64,000 nt of DNA from CAXTPV01 sp964249405. Lineage in GTDB: Bacteria; Pseudomonadota; Alphaproteobacteria; Acetobacterales; Acetobacteraceae. The notes below the pieces were generated by a model. The model did not search any database. It had not been told where the DNA came from and saw nothing but the letters and a program-made list of their open reading frames with translations. The translations under genes and the position numbers were made by a program. Below, piece after piece: positions 44,776-53,101 of this stretch (positions are counted from its first letter, which is position 1; every line of letters starts with the position of its first letter). The stretch lies in assembly GCA_964249405.1 (NCBI GenBank), contig CAXUBX010000004.1, positions 1 through 64,000 on the forward strand, in the 5' to 3' direction.

Positions 44776-46296
44776 TCAATGCCGCGGCTCGAACACCGCG
44801 TAGGGACCGGTAGCCGACACCATCCGGTAGTCCGACAGCAGCGTCCGCATGAAGGCGCTCGTGAAACGTCGGCGATGCTCCGGAGCCGATGACCGTGTTG
44901 CGGACCAGGGACCGTCGATCTCGATCGCCGCGTAGCGGCGAGAGGCAAGCATGGCGAGCACGGCGGACGGTCGATAGCGACCGATCGCGAGCTGGTCGCG
45001 CACGAAGAAGGGGTCGTAGTCGATCGGCTTGCCCGCCTCGTCGCAGAGCAGGATGGTCTCGCAGAGGGCCGGTCCGCGCGTCGACCGGATCACCGCGATG
45101 GTGCGCCGCGCGGCCGTCGCGACCGACGGGAGATCCCGCCACGCCGCGACATCCTTGGCCAGCTGGAACGGAACGAACACCGCGCCGGCCAGGACGGGCA
45201 CGATGAGAATCCCGAGGCGGCGATGCCGGCGAAAGGCGCCGCCGGCGGACGGCTCCGCCGAACCCACGACGACCCCGCACGCCACGGCGAGCGCGATCAG
45301 GGCGGGGTAGAAGACGTTCCGCGCCACGCCGTCGCCGCCGGAAAAGGCGACCGAAACGACATTCGTGCAGAGGAGCAGGATCAGCAGGAGGTCCCGTTGG
45401 CAGATCCGGCGCTCGCGAACCAGGATCGTCGTGCAGACGGCGAGCGGGGCGCCGAAACGGAGGACGTACTGGAAGAGGTTCTCGACCAGATGACCGGCGA
45501 GATAGGCTCTGGGCCACAGCAGGTTCGCGAAGAAGCGCGGCCCGTCGAGACGGAACGTCAGCCAGAGCAGCAGGCCGGCGACAGCGGTTCCGACGCCCCC
45601 CCAGATGGCGAGCGCGGCCCAGCGTCGCCTCGCGAGGAGCCCGATGCCGACGCCGAGCGGCAGGGCAATGATGTCCTGCTTGGTGAACAGGCCGGCGGCG
45701 AACGCCAGCGCCGAAAGGATCAGCCATGGCGTGCGGCCGGGTGCCTTGACGTAGGCGAGGAGGCCTGATGCCGCGATCGCGGCCGCGAGCAACCCGGGAT
45801 CGTCCATCGCCCGTCGCTCGGGCGTGAACGTGCAGATCCACAGCAACAGGCAGAGCGCGGCGAAGGCACCCCCGCGTCGGGAGCCAGAGATCGCGTGCAC
45901 GATGCCGCCGGAAAGGGCGGCCACGGCGAACAGCGCGGCCAGCGACACGAGGCGGCCTGCGAGCACCATGTTCCCGATCGCGGCGCCGAGAAGCCCGACG
46001 AGGTGAAACGACAGGAACGGATAGTTCGTGATCCACAGGGACGGAGGCGCGGCGTAGAGCGGCCGCCCCGCGACCGTCATCGACTGGCGATAGGCGTTCC
46101 AACCCTCGTTGTAGTTGATCGAGGGAAGCGATCCGATCCGCAGCAGCGGATACCAGAGGACCAGCGCGACGCACGTGCTCAGGAACGCGAGCCCGACCAC
46201 CGGAAGCGGGCCGGTGGGTCTACGCACGCGTCCGGCCTCGTGGGGCGTCGGGATCGTGGCAGCGGACCGCCGCGTCGCACGGGAACCGACGTCCAC
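44776..46296 (-). CDS. GT39/ArnT-like polytopic membrane glycosyltransferase
   Basis: A 506-residue membrane protein with about 11-12 helices. The first periplasmic loop contains NYNEGWNAYRQSMTVAGRPLY, the usual position of the acidic catalytic residue in GT-C enzymes (Glu here), and ERRAMDDPGLLAAAIAASGLLAY, followed by helices and a soluble C-terminal region (RRYAAIEIDGPWSA). It resembles the ArnT/PMT-like superfamily, but donor and acceptor are unknown. It is upstream of the AraC gene (172-bp gap), so a larger glycosylation region is possible. Confidence 0.78.
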   Translation of the reverse strand: MDVGSRATRRSAATIPTPHEAGRVRRPTGPLPVVGLAFLSTCVALVLWYPLLRIGSLPSINYNEGWNAYRQSMTVAGRPLYAAPPSLWITNYPFLSFHLVGLLGAAIGNMVLAGRLVSLAALFAVAALSGGIVHAISGSRRGGAFAALCLLLWICTFTPERRAMDDPGLLAAAIAASGLLAYVKAPGRTPWLILSALAFAAGLFTKQDIIALPLGVGIGLLARRRWAALAIWGGVGTAVAGLLLWLTFRLDGPRFFANLLWPRAYLAGHLVENLFQYVLRFGAPLAVCTTILVRERRICQRDLLLILLLCTNVVSVAFSGGDGVARNVFYPALIALAVACGVVVGSAEPSAGGAFRRHRRLGILIVPVLAGAVFVPFQLAKDVAAWRDLPSVATAARRTIAVIRSTRGPALCETILLCDEAGKPIDYDPFFVRDQLAIGRYRPSAVLAMLASRRYAAIEIDGPWSATRSSAPEHRRRFTSAFMRTLLSDYRMVSATGPYAVFEPRH

Positions 46297-46379
46297 GCCG
46301 CGGATCCGGGGGGTTCAAACCGCGAGCGCCGAAGCGCGTTGCCCGGGCTTCAGTGAAGAGCATCGAGGGGGTCCCGAGC

Positions 46380-46922
46380 ATGTCGAAGACCGACAGGAAC
46401 CCGCGTCATCCGACGCGGAACAATCTCAGCGACAACACCCGCAATAGCGCTCTCGAGCTGCTGAACGCACGGCTCGCCGACGGTCTCGATCTCGCGCTCG
46501 TCACCAAGCAGGCCCATTGGAACCTCAAGGGCCTGCAGTTCATCGGCATCCACCTGATGCTCGACGGCTTCCGCGATCAACAGGACGACTGGAACGACCA
46601 GATGGCCGAACGCGCGGTCCAGCTCGGCGGCACCGCCTACGGCACCACCCAGGCGATCACGACCGGCAGCCAGCTCGCTCCCTACCCCACCGACATCTAC
46701 GCGATCCAGGACCACCTGGCCGCCCTGATCGACCGCTTTTCGGTGGTCGCCAACGCCGTCCGCGCCAGCATCGATCAGGCCGACGAGGCCGGCGACGCGG
46801 ACACGGCGGATCTCTTCACCGAGGTGTCGCGCGGTCTCGACAAGCAGCTCTGGTTCCTCGAGGCGCACATCCAGGAAGGTCCGAAGCCGATGCGCGATGG
46901 CGACGATGCCGGCCATCGATGA
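46380..46922 (+). CDS. dps: DNA starvation/stationary-phase protection protein Dps
   Basis: A 12-subunit mini-ferritin that binds DNA and oxidises iron to protect against peroxide. The 180-residue product has a basic N-terminal tail (KTDRNPRHPTRNNLS), the ferroxidase motif LVTKQAHWNLKGLQFIGIHLMLDGFRDQQDDWNDQMAERAVQLGG (part; His, Asp, Asp, Glu ligands), and the C-terminal helix ending QLWFLEAHIQ. The ATG at 46380 has GAGGGG upstream. It ends 3 bp before the convergent DUF192 gene. Confidence 0.96.
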   Translation: MSKTDRNPRHPTRNNLSDNTRNSALELLNARLADGLDLALVTKQAHWNLKGLQFIGIHLMLDGFRDQQDDWNDQMAERAVQLGGTAYGTTQAITTGSQLAPYPTDIYAIQDHLAALIDRFSVVANAVRASIDQADEAGDADTADLFTEVSRGLDKQLWFLEAHIQEGPKPMRDGDDAGHR

Positions 46923-46925
46923 CGA

Positions 46926-47429
46926 TCAAGCGGCGGGAAGCGCCTTCGAGACCACGCGGTCCCCGACCGTGATGCCCAGTCTCGCGGTCGTTCCGGCCGC
47001 GAGCTCGAGCGTCGCGGTGACCGGCCCGCTGCTGGACACGATCGCCAGGCTCTCCGGCACCGTGTTCTCCGCGATGCTGTCGATCCGGCCGTCGGACGCG
47101 ATGAAGACCATGTCGAGCGGGACCAGCGTGTTCTCCATCCACATCTGACTGACCTGGGGCTCGGCCCAGGTGAACAGCATGCCGCCGTCCGGCGCGACCG
47201 AGTGGCGGAACATGAGCCCGACCTGCTGCTCTCGCGGGGTCGTCGCGAGTTCAACGGTGAACAGGTGCGACGTCCCGTCCCGGCCGATGATCCGGAGCGG
47301 CGCCGTCGGCAGGGAGTTCTGCGCCGCGGTCGGTTCGCCGGTTGCCGCCTGCGCTCGCCCCTCGGCGGCCCCGAGGCAGGAGAGCGAGGCGGCAAGCACC
47401 AGGGTTCGGCACGTCAGTCGTGGTCTCAT
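46926..47429 (-). CDS. DUF192 family exported protein
   Basis: A 167-residue protein with a signal peptide (RTLVLAASLSCLGAAEGRAQA) and one DUF192 domain: FTVELATTPREQQVGLMFRHS, GMLFTWAEPQVSQMWMENTLVPLDMVFI, GRIDSIAENTVP. The function of this widespread family is unknown; it is thought to be periplasmic. Its ATG overlaps the HDAC-like gene's stop by ATGA, making it third in the MBL-HDAC-DUF192 operon. Confidence 0.9.
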   Translation of the reverse strand: MRPRLTCRTLVLAASLSCLGAAEGRAQAATGEPTAAQNSLPTAPLRIIGRDGTSHLFTVELATTPREQQVGLMFRHSVAPDGGMLFTWAEPQVSQMWMENTLVPLDMVFIASDGRIDSIAENTVPESLAIVSSSGPVTATLELAAGTTARLGITVGDRVVSKALPAA

Positions 47430-48550
47430 GCGGGCACGATGTCCTCGGTCACGATCCGGACGATGTCGCGGATCTCGTCGCGCACCGGACCATCGCGGGG
47501 CGTGTCGCGCAAGCGTTCCAGCAGGTCGTCGCCGGGCGGCCGGCGTCGGAGCAGGTGCCAGTCGATCGCGCGGAGGACCGCCTGGGCCGCTTCGGGAAGG
47601 CGGTCCGGCAGTGGCCGACCCGACAGCACGCCCCAGATCCCCGCCCAGCAGCGCGCGACCGTGAACGGATTGTAGCCGCCGCCCCCGAGCGCGACCAGCG
47701 GCAGGTCGAGGGCCAGCAGGCGTCGGCAGACGTCGAAATAGGCGTTGTTCGAGAGCGAGAGCCTGGCCTGCGGATCCTCGTCGAGAGCGTCCGCGCCGCA
47801 CTGGACCATGATCGCGTCGGGACGATGGCGCTCGATCAGCCGCATCACCGCATCGTCGATCAGGACCCGCATCTCGCTGTCGTTCAGCCCCGGCGGCACG
47901 GGCAGGTTGCGGGCGGCGCCGCCTGCGCGGTCGTGCACCGCTCCGGTGCGTGGCCAGCGGTCGCGCTCATGGACGCTGATCGTGAGCACGCGATCGTCGC
48001 CGGCGAAGGCATCCTCGACGCCGTCGCCGTGATGCGCGTCGAGATCGAGATACACGAGCCGGCGGCAGCCGCCGTCGAGCCAGGACAGCAGGCCCAGCAC
48101 CGCGTCGTTCAGATAGCAGAACCCGGACGCCCGGTCGGCCCGCGCGTGGTGGGTGCCGCCGCCGACATGGTGCGCGACCCCGCGGGAGAGCGCGAGGCGG
48201 CAGGCGAGCAGGGTTCCGCCGACCGCCGTCATCGGCCGAGTGTAGACGTCCGGATAGATCCCGTTTCCCTCGATCCCGAGCCTGAACCGCCGACCCTCCT
48301 CCTCGGTCACCCGCCCGTCCCGTTCGGCCCGCCGGAGACAGGCGAGATAGGCCGGGTCGTGGAAGCGGAGCACCTCGGCGGGATCGGCGGGCTCCGACCA
48401 GGCGAGGCGGCCGGCCCCGTCGAGCCAGCCGAGCGAGGCGGCCAGCTCGAACGCCGTCGAGGCCCGCGGGATGGCGAGCGGGTGCGGCGGCTTCTGCGTC
48501 GGACGCGCGAAGATCGGGTTGTAGACGAACACCGCATCCCGCTCCGGCAT
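47426..48550 (-). CDS. Histone-deacetylase-like amidohydrolase (AcuC/HDAC family)
   Basis: A 374-residue zinc hydrolase of the arginase-deacetylase fold. Key motifs: AHHVGGGTHHARADRASGFCYLND (the catalytic His pair), LVYLDLDAHHGDGVEDAF (zinc Asp and His), QCGADALDED (second zinc Asp) and LALGGGGYN. Bacterial members deacetylate acetoin-metabolism proteins (AcuC), polyamines or other acetyl groups; the substrate here is unknown. It lies 12 bp after the MBL gene and overlaps DUF192. Confidence 0.93.
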   Translation of the reverse strand: MPERDAVFVYNPIFARPTQKPPHPLAIPRASTAFELAASLGWLDGAGRLAWSEPADPAEVLRFHDPAYLACLRRAERDGRVTEEEGRRFRLGIEGNGIYPDVYTRPMTAVGGTLLACRLALSRGVAHHVGGGTHHARADRASGFCYLNDAVLGLLSWLDGGCRRLVYLDLDAHHGDGVEDAFAGDDRVLTISVHERDRWPRTGAVHDRAGGAARNLPVPPGLNDSEMRVLIDDAVMRLIERHRPDAIMVQCGADALDEDPQARLSLSNNAYFDVCRRLLALDLPLVALGGGGYNPFTVARCWAGIWGVLSGRPLPDRLPEAAQAVLRAIDWHLLRRRPPGDDLLERLRDTPRDGPVRDEIRDIVRIVTEDIVPA

Positions 48551-48562
48551 CGGGTCGCGCCG

Positions 48563-49213
48563 TCACCGACCGCGGAGGAACGGGTTGGACCGGCGCTCCT
48601 CGCCGATCGTGGACGGCGGACCATGGCCGCAGACGAAGTTCACGTCGTCGCCGAGCGGCAGGAGCTTCGATGCGATCGCGCCGAGCAGCGCAGCGGTGTC
48701 CCCGTACGGGAAGTCCGTGCGGCCGACGGAGCCGCGGAACAGCGTGTCGCCCACCTGGGCGAACCGCGCCGCGCGCTCGACGAAGACGACGTGTCCCGGC
48801 GTGTGCCCGGGCACGTGCAGCACCTCGAAGCGGTGCGGCCCGAGCGTGACCGTGTCGCCCTCGCCGAGAAACCGGGTCGGTGCGACGCGGCGCACGCCGG
48901 CCAGCCCGAAGCGCCGCGCATCCTCCTCCAGCATGGCGAGCAGGAACCCGTCCTCCTCGCCGGGGCCGTCGATCGGCGGCCGCCCCGTCAGGGTCTCCTG
49001 GAGCTCGGCCGCGCCGCCCGCGTGATCGACATGGCCGTGGGTGAGGAGGATCCGTTCGACCGCGAGACCAAGCGCCGCGACCCGCGCGCCGATGCGCGGC
49101 ACGTCGCCGCCCGGATCGACCACCGACGCCGCCCGGGTGTCCTCATCCCACAGCAGAGTGCAGTTCTGGCCGAGCACGGTCACGGGAACGATCTCGACGC
49201 GGAGCCGGCCCAT
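48563..49213 (-). CDS. Metallo-beta-lactamase-fold hydrolase (YcbL/glyoxalase II-like)
   Basis: A 216-residue dinuclear metal hydrolase. The signature LLTHGHVDHAGG (HxHxDH), HVPGHTPGHVVF, GDTLFRGSVGRTDFP and FVCGHGPPSTIGEER are the ordered metal ligands of the YcbL-type glyoxalase II group. The ATG at 49213 has a GGGGAGAGGG site; a GTG at 49219 is also possible. It leads the operon with the HDAC-like and DUF192 genes. A thioester hydrolase next to a deacetylase suggests acyl-group turnover, but this is only inference. Confidence 0.92.
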   Translation of the reverse strand: MGRLRVEIVPVTVLGQNCTLLWDEDTRAASVVDPGGDVPRIGARVAALGLAVERILLTHGHVDHAGGAAELQETLTGRPPIDGPGEEDGFLLAMLEEDARRFGLAGVRRVAPTRFLGEGDTVTLGPHRFEVLHVPGHTPGHVVFVERAARFAQVGDTLFRGSVGRTDFPYGDTAALLGAIASKLLPLGDDVNFVCGHGPPSTIGEERRSNPFLRGR

Positions 49214-49299
49214 GGACACCCTCTCCCCTTTCCTGCGCTCGCCGCATCGTCCATGTCAGACGCTCGCGAGGACTTGGCAAGCGCGAGGAGATCGAGCGG

Positions 49300-49893
49300 A
49301 TGGAAATCACGCGGACGGAGATCGGCGGCCAGCACCGGATTCCCGCCGCAGCGTCCCGGGCCTGGGAGGCGCTTTCGGATCGCGACACGGTGGAGCGGAG
49401 CCTGCCGCGTGGGGTGTCGCTCGGCTGGGCGGCGACCGGGGCGCTCTCGCGCATCGAGGGCGCGGGTTTCGCCGCCTCGGTCAAGACGCTCGCGAGCGAG
49501 GCGCCGTCGCACGTCGCGTTCCGTCTCTCGCCCGGCCCGGCCGGCCGCCGGGTGGCGCTCGCCGGCCGGGCCGAGGCGACGCTCGCCGAGGACGGCGCCT
49601 TCACGCTGCTCACGTGGCGCTTCCGCCCCGAAGGCGAGACGCCGGACGCCGGCGCGCTCACCGCGACCATCGATGCCTTTCTCGCCAGGATCGGGCAGCA
49701 TGCGGCCGTGCCGGTCACGGTCGCCGCCGAGGGCCTGTCCGGTGTCACGACGAGCGTCGTCGAAGCGGTGCCGCACGCGGCGGACACGCCGTTCGGACCG
49801 ATGCTCGTCCGGATCGCCGCCTGGCCGCGCGAACTCGCGATCGGGGGCGCGCTGTTCGCCTTGGTGCTGCTGATCGTGGTCGGGATCTTCTGA
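49300..49893 (+). CDS. CoxG-like SRPBCC protein with C-terminal membrane helix
   Basis: A 197-residue protein: an SRPBCC (START-like) lipid-binding fold with the CoxG pattern (RIPAAASRAWEALSDRDTVERSLP near the N-terminus; SWxGxxxA-like GALSRIEGAGFAAS; FLARIGQH) and a final membrane helix LAIGGALFALVLLIVVGIF. CoxG anchors CO-dehydrogenase-type molybdenum hydroxylases to the membrane. No such hydroxylase is in the window. It is the first gene of a tight cluster: the XdhC N-part begins on the next base after its stop. Confidence 0.85.
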   Translation: MEITRTEIGGQHRIPAAASRAWEALSDRDTVERSLPRGVSLGWAATGALSRIEGAGFAASVKTLASEAPSHVAFRLSPGPAGRRVALAGRAEATLAEDGAFTLLTWRFRPEGETPDAGALTATIDAFLARIGQHAAVPVTVAAEGLSGVTTSVVEAVPHAADTPFGPMLVRIAAWPRELAIGGALFALVLLIVVGIF

Positions 49894-50247
49894 ATGGCGC
49901 CCCCGCCCTCCAACGACGCCGAGCGCGACCCGATCGATCTCGCCGGCGCATGGCACGAGGCCGGCGAGGAGGTCGCGATCGCGACGGTGCTCCGAAGCTG
50001 GGGCTCGTCGCCGCGTCCGGCCGGGAGCCGCCTCGTGATCACGCGATCGGGCCGGATGGCGGGCTCGGTCAGCGGCGGCTGCATCGAGACCGAGGTCGCG
50101 CTGCGCGCGGTCGAGGTGCTGGACACCGGCACGCCGGTCCGGGCCCGCTTCGACGTGTCCTCCGAGCGGGCCTGGGCGGTGGGCCTGGCGTGCGGGGGAT
50201 CGGTCGAGGTGTTCATCGAGAGACTGGAGGAGGACCGGGCGGCGTGA
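49894..50247 (+). CDS. XdhC/CoxI family protein, N-terminal half (split form)
   Basis: A 117-residue protein equal to the XdhC_CoxI domain: VAIATVLRSWGSSPRPAGSRLVI, GRMAGSVSGGCIETEVALRA and AVGLACGGSVEVFIE. XdhC-type proteins carry and sulfurate the molybdenum cofactor before insertion into xanthine or aldehyde hydroxylases. Here the usual single protein is split in two adjacent genes. The stop overlaps the next start as GTGA, so the halves are made in equal amounts. Confidence 0.9.
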   Translation: MAPPPSNDAERDPIDLAGAWHEAGEEVAIATVLRSWGSSPRPAGSRLVITRSGRMAGSVSGGCIETEVALRAVEVLDTGTPVRARFDVSSERAWAVGLACGGSVEVFIERLEEDRAA

Positions 50248-50951
50248 CGCCCGCCCTGCTCGGAGCCTTGCGCCGGGAGCGCGAGGCCCGTCGCCCCTGC
50301 GTGCTCGCGACCAGGCTCTCCGACGGGACGCAGCGTGTCGTCACCCTCGAGACCCTCTCGGAAGGCGCCGCCTCCGACAGCCTCGCGGATGCGGCCGGAG
50401 CGGCGCTCGCCCGCGGCCGCTCGGAGGTGGTCGAGATCGGCGGCGAGGAACATTTCCTCGATCTCCATCTTCCGCCGCCGCGTCTGCTGATCGTCGGTGC
50501 CGTCCACATCGCGCAATCCTTGGCGCCGCTTGCAGGGCAGGCCGGCATCGAGGCCGTGGTGATCGATCCCAGGACGCATTTCGCGACCGGAGAGCGCTTC
50601 CCCGGCGTCGCGCTGGTCCACGAATGGCCGGACGAGGCGCTCGATGCGCTGGCTCCCGACAGTTCCACGGCGATCGCGCTGCTCACGCACGACCCGAAGC
50701 TCGACGACCCGGCGATCGAGCGCGCGCTGGCCAGCCCCGCCTTCTACATCGGCACGCTCGGCTCGGCGCGGACCCATGCGTCGCGCCTCGACCGGTTGCG
50801 GAGCCGTGGCCATGGCGAGGCGGCGCTGGCCCGGCTTCGCGGTCCGGTCGGGCTCGCCATCGGCGCGCGGACGCCGGAAGAGATCTCGGTCTCCATCCTC
50901 GCCGAGATCGTCGCGGTGCGGCGCGGATCGCCGCTCGGCGCCCGGCCCTGA
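50244..50951 (+). CDS. XdhC Rossmann domain protein, C-terminal half (split form)
   Basis: A 235-residue partner of the preceding gene. It contains the Rossmann domain of XdhC: RLLIVGAVHIAQSLAPLAGQAG (GxxHxAxxL type), VVIDPRTHFATGERFPGV, ALLTHDPKLDDPAIERAL, YIGTLGSARTHASRLDRL and the C-terminal PVGLAIGARTPEEISVSILAEIVAVRRG. The GTG start has GGAGGAGG upstream within the N-part gene. Together the two halves form a molybdenum hydroxylase maturation factor. Confidence 0.9.
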   Translation: MTPALLGALRREREARRPCVLATRLSDGTQRVVTLETLSEGAASDSLADAAGAALARGRSEVVEIGGEEHFLDLHLPPPRLLIVGAVHIAQSLAPLAGQAGIEAVVIDPRTHFATGERFPGVALVHEWPDEALDALAPDSSTAIALLTHDPKLDDPAIERALASPAFYIGTLGSARTHASRLDRLRSRGHGEAALARLRGPVGLAIGARTPEEISVSILAEIVAVRRGSPLGARP

Positions 50952-51577
50952 GCCGTGTCCGCGTCGCCGCTCTCGTGCTGGCGGCCGGACGGTCTTCGCG
51001 CATGGGCTCCGGGCACAAGCTGCTCGCCGATCTCGGCGGCCGCCCGGTGATCGCGCGCACGGTCGACGCGATCCTCGGATCACGCGCGGTCGACGGCATC
51101 GTCGTGGTGCTCGGACACCAGGCGGACGCGGTGCGCGCGGCGCTCGGACCGCGCGCGGTCGCCACCGTGACCGCGCCGGACTTCGCGGACGGTCTCTCGG
51201 CGTCGCTCCGGGCCGGGCTCCATGCGATCCGGCCCGGGGATGCCGACGGGCTCCTCGTCTGTCTCGGCGACATGCCGCTCATCGATGCCGGGACGATCGG
51301 GCGCCTCGTCGACGCCTTCGCGGGGGCACGGTCACGAGGTGCGTCGTCCGCGGTTCTCCGCCCTGCCCGGGACGGGGTGCCTGGACACCCGGTCCTCTGG
51401 GATGTGAGCCACGTTCCAGGGCTCGAAGCGCTCCGGGGCGATGCCGGAGGGCGCGTCGTGCTCGAACGGGCCGGCGTCACGCCCATCCTGGTGCCCGTCG
51501 CCGATGACGGGATCACGATCGACATCGACACCGATGCGGCCCTCGCCGCCGCGAGAAGGATGCTCGCGGCGCGATGA
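50948..51577 (+). CDS. MobA/MocA-like molybdenum cofactor nucleotidyltransferase
   Basis: A 209-residue NTP-transferase: VAALVLAAGRSSRMGSGHKLLADLGGRP (GxxxRMGxxK), VVVLGHQADAVRAAL, LLVCLGDMPLIDAGTI (DMP metal site) and GVPGHPVLW, as in MocA, which makes the cytosine form of the cofactor for XDH-type enzymes. No ATG, GTG or TTG precedes the first strand; the only start in reach is CTG 50948, in a CTGA overlap with the XdhC stop. A GTG inside the first beta strand would remove conserved residues. Confidence 0.85.
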   Translation: MSRVRVAALVLAAGRSSRMGSGHKLLADLGGRPVIARTVDAILGSRAVDGIVVVLGHQADAVRAALGPRAVATVTAPDFADGLSASLRAGLHAIRPGDADGLLVCLGDMPLIDAGTIGRLVDAFAGARSRGASSAVLRPARDGVPGHPVLWDVSHVPGLEALRGDAGGRVVLERAGVTPILVPVADDGITIDIDTDAALAAARRMLAAR

Positions 51578-51599
51578 CACGGCGAGATCCGGACCCCAG

Positions 51600-52115
51600 A
51601 TGACGATCCCGATGGACGACCACGGGGCGCGCGACGCGCCGATCTCTCTCGGCGCCACCCGGGCCGGCGCGCTGCTCTACCGCGTGGCGCTCGACCCTTC
51701 CGAGCTTCCGTCGGTCCGTGCGCGGGATCTGGAGGCGGCCTGGCACGGCGCGCGCGAGGCGGCGATCGCGTCGAGGACCGGTGCTTCGGCCCTCGCCTTC
51801 CGCTTCGCCCCTCGCGACGGCGGTCCGGGAACCGATCTCGTGCTCGCCGACGTGGACGCGCTCTGCTGGGCGGCATCGGTGGATGCGCACGCCCGGCTGA
51901 CGACCCGGTTCGGGCTGTCGGTGCTGCTTCGGCTGCTCGGGCTCGTGGACCTGATCGCACGGGCGGGCTGGGCCGCGTCGCTCTGCGTGTTCCGCGGCGA
52001 CGGCGCCGATCTGGACCGACGGCTCCTCGAGGCCGCAGCCCGCCTTCCGTTGACCTCGGACGGGCGGCTCGACGAAACCGGGATGCGCGACGCGGCCCTC
52101 GCCGGCTCGCGTTGA
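51600..52115 (+). CDS. Protein of unknown function, about 171 residues
   Basis: A soluble product with no motif I recognise. It starts MTIPMDDHGARDAPISLG and has a mixed alpha/beta look: FRFAPRDGGPGTDLVLADVDALCWAASVDAH, then a Leu-rich helix (FGLSVLLRLLGLVDLIARAGWAASL). It lies 22 bp after the MobA-like gene in the same direction and so may join the molybdenum set. An ATG at 51612 is also possible. Confidence 0.65.
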   Translation: MTIPMDDHGARDAPISLGATRAGALLYRVALDPSELPSVRARDLEAAWHGAREAAIASRTGASALAFRFAPRDGGPGTDLVLADVDALCWAASVDAHARLTTRFGLSVLLRLLGLVDLIARAGWAASLCVFRGDGADLDRRLLEAAARLPLTSDGRLDETGMRDAALAGSR

Positions 52116-52138
52116 CCCCTTGCGACGGAGCCTCGACC

Positions 52139-52447
52139 ATGCGCGTCCGCCCTCTCCTGCTCCTCCTGATGCTGGCCGGCTGTGCCGCCCGCCAGAGCGC
52201 GGCGGAGCTCGCCACCGAGGACGCCTGTGAGCGACAGGCGAACCAGCTCGAGGACGAGCAGGACCGCGGCCGGCTGATCGCCGACGACCAGTCGCTCTCG
52301 CCGTTCTCGTCCAGCGGGCTCCCCGACGATCCGAGCCAGGGCCTGAGCGCCCTCTACGCTCATGACCAGGAGGTGGACGGCTGCGTGACGAAGCGCACCT
52401 CCTCCACCACGGGGGGGACCACGGTCGGCCTCCGAGGACGTGAATGA
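52139..52447 (+). CDS. Small lipoprotein of unknown function
   Basis: A 102-residue product with a short signal peptide and lipobox (MRVRPLLLLLMLAGCAARQS; LAGC) and a mature part rich in acidic and polar residues (EDACERQANQLEDEQDRGRL). It should be lipid-anchored in the periplasm or outer membrane. The second Cys pair could be structural. It ends 19 bp before RidA's ATG and is likely co-transcribed. No family recognised. Confidence 0.72.
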   Translation: MRVRPLLLLLMLAGCAARQSAAELATEDACERQANQLEDEQDRGRLIADDQSLSPFSSSGLPDDPSQGLSALYAHDQEVDGCVTKRTSSTTGGTTVGLRGRE

Positions 52448-52466
52448 CGCGAAGGAGAACCAAGCG

Positions 52467-52817
52467 ATGAGCCGCATCACCCGTACCGAGCCGGGTCCGG
52501 TCCTGTCGAAGGCCGTCGAGTACCACGGCTTCGTCTTCTCGTCGGGCGTGATCGCGCGCGACCCCGACGGCGATCTCGACGCCCAGACGCGCGACGTGCT
52601 CTCGCAGCTCGACGACCTGCTGGAGGCGCACGGGACCGACAAGACACGCCTGCTGCAGGCGCAGATCTGGCTCAGGAATATCGACGACCGCGCCGCGATG
52701 AACGAGATCTGGCAGGCGTGGTTGCCGGAAGGCCTCGCTCCGGCCCGCGCCTGCGTGCAGGCGACGCTCGCCGATCCGCGCCTCCTGGTGGAGGTCATGG
52801 TGATCACCACCAAGTAG
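52467..52817 (+). CDS. RidA family enamine/imine deaminase
   Basis: A 116-residue trimeric YjgF/YER057c/UK114 protein that hydrolyses reactive enamines from PLP enzymes. It shows YHGFVFSSGVIARD, LLQAQIWLRNIDDRAAMNEIW and PARACVQATLADPRLLVEVMV, where Arg94 is the substrate-carboxylate binding residue. GAAGGAG lies before ATG 52467. An ATG 27 bp upstream is less likely because it lacks this site. It closes a run of co-directional genes from 49.3 kb. Confidence 0.93.
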   Translation: MSRITRTEPGPVLSKAVEYHGFVFSSGVIARDPDGDLDAQTRDVLSQLDDLLEAHGTDKTRLLQAQIWLRNIDDRAAMNEIWQAWLPEGLAPARACVQATLADPRLLVEVMVITTK

Positions 52818-53101
52818 ACGTGGTGCACCGACGGATGCGCGTTTGTGGCGTTCCAGCAACAACTTCCCGTCGTCGTTGCTCATTGGCCACAAGCGGCTTG
52901 CCGACGCGGAGTGATTCCGGGATGTTGACGGGGCTCGGGTGGGGTTTCGTCACCGCCGAAGGACGAAAATCCTAGATCAGGCGTCCCGAGCCGATCCGAA
53001 CCGGCGAAAGTCGCTCCCCGTAGCCCGTTGGTCCAAGTTGATGTTGCGGCCACCCGCCTCGGGTTGCATTCCCTGTTTTCACAATAGAGTGAGCAGGGTT
53101 C

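Noticed and set aside
49041..50243. Long upstream part of the frame that later encodes the XdhC C-half
   Set aside because: It crosses CoxG and the XdhC N-half in another frame and is Arg-rich; the real gene begins at GTG 50244 with a strong ribosome-binding site.
52818..53101. Possible tRNA or other RNA gene in the gap before the CHAP gene
   Set aside because: No cloverleaf, no CCA-type end and no convincing stem set; only a weak 6-bp inverted repeat after ridA.
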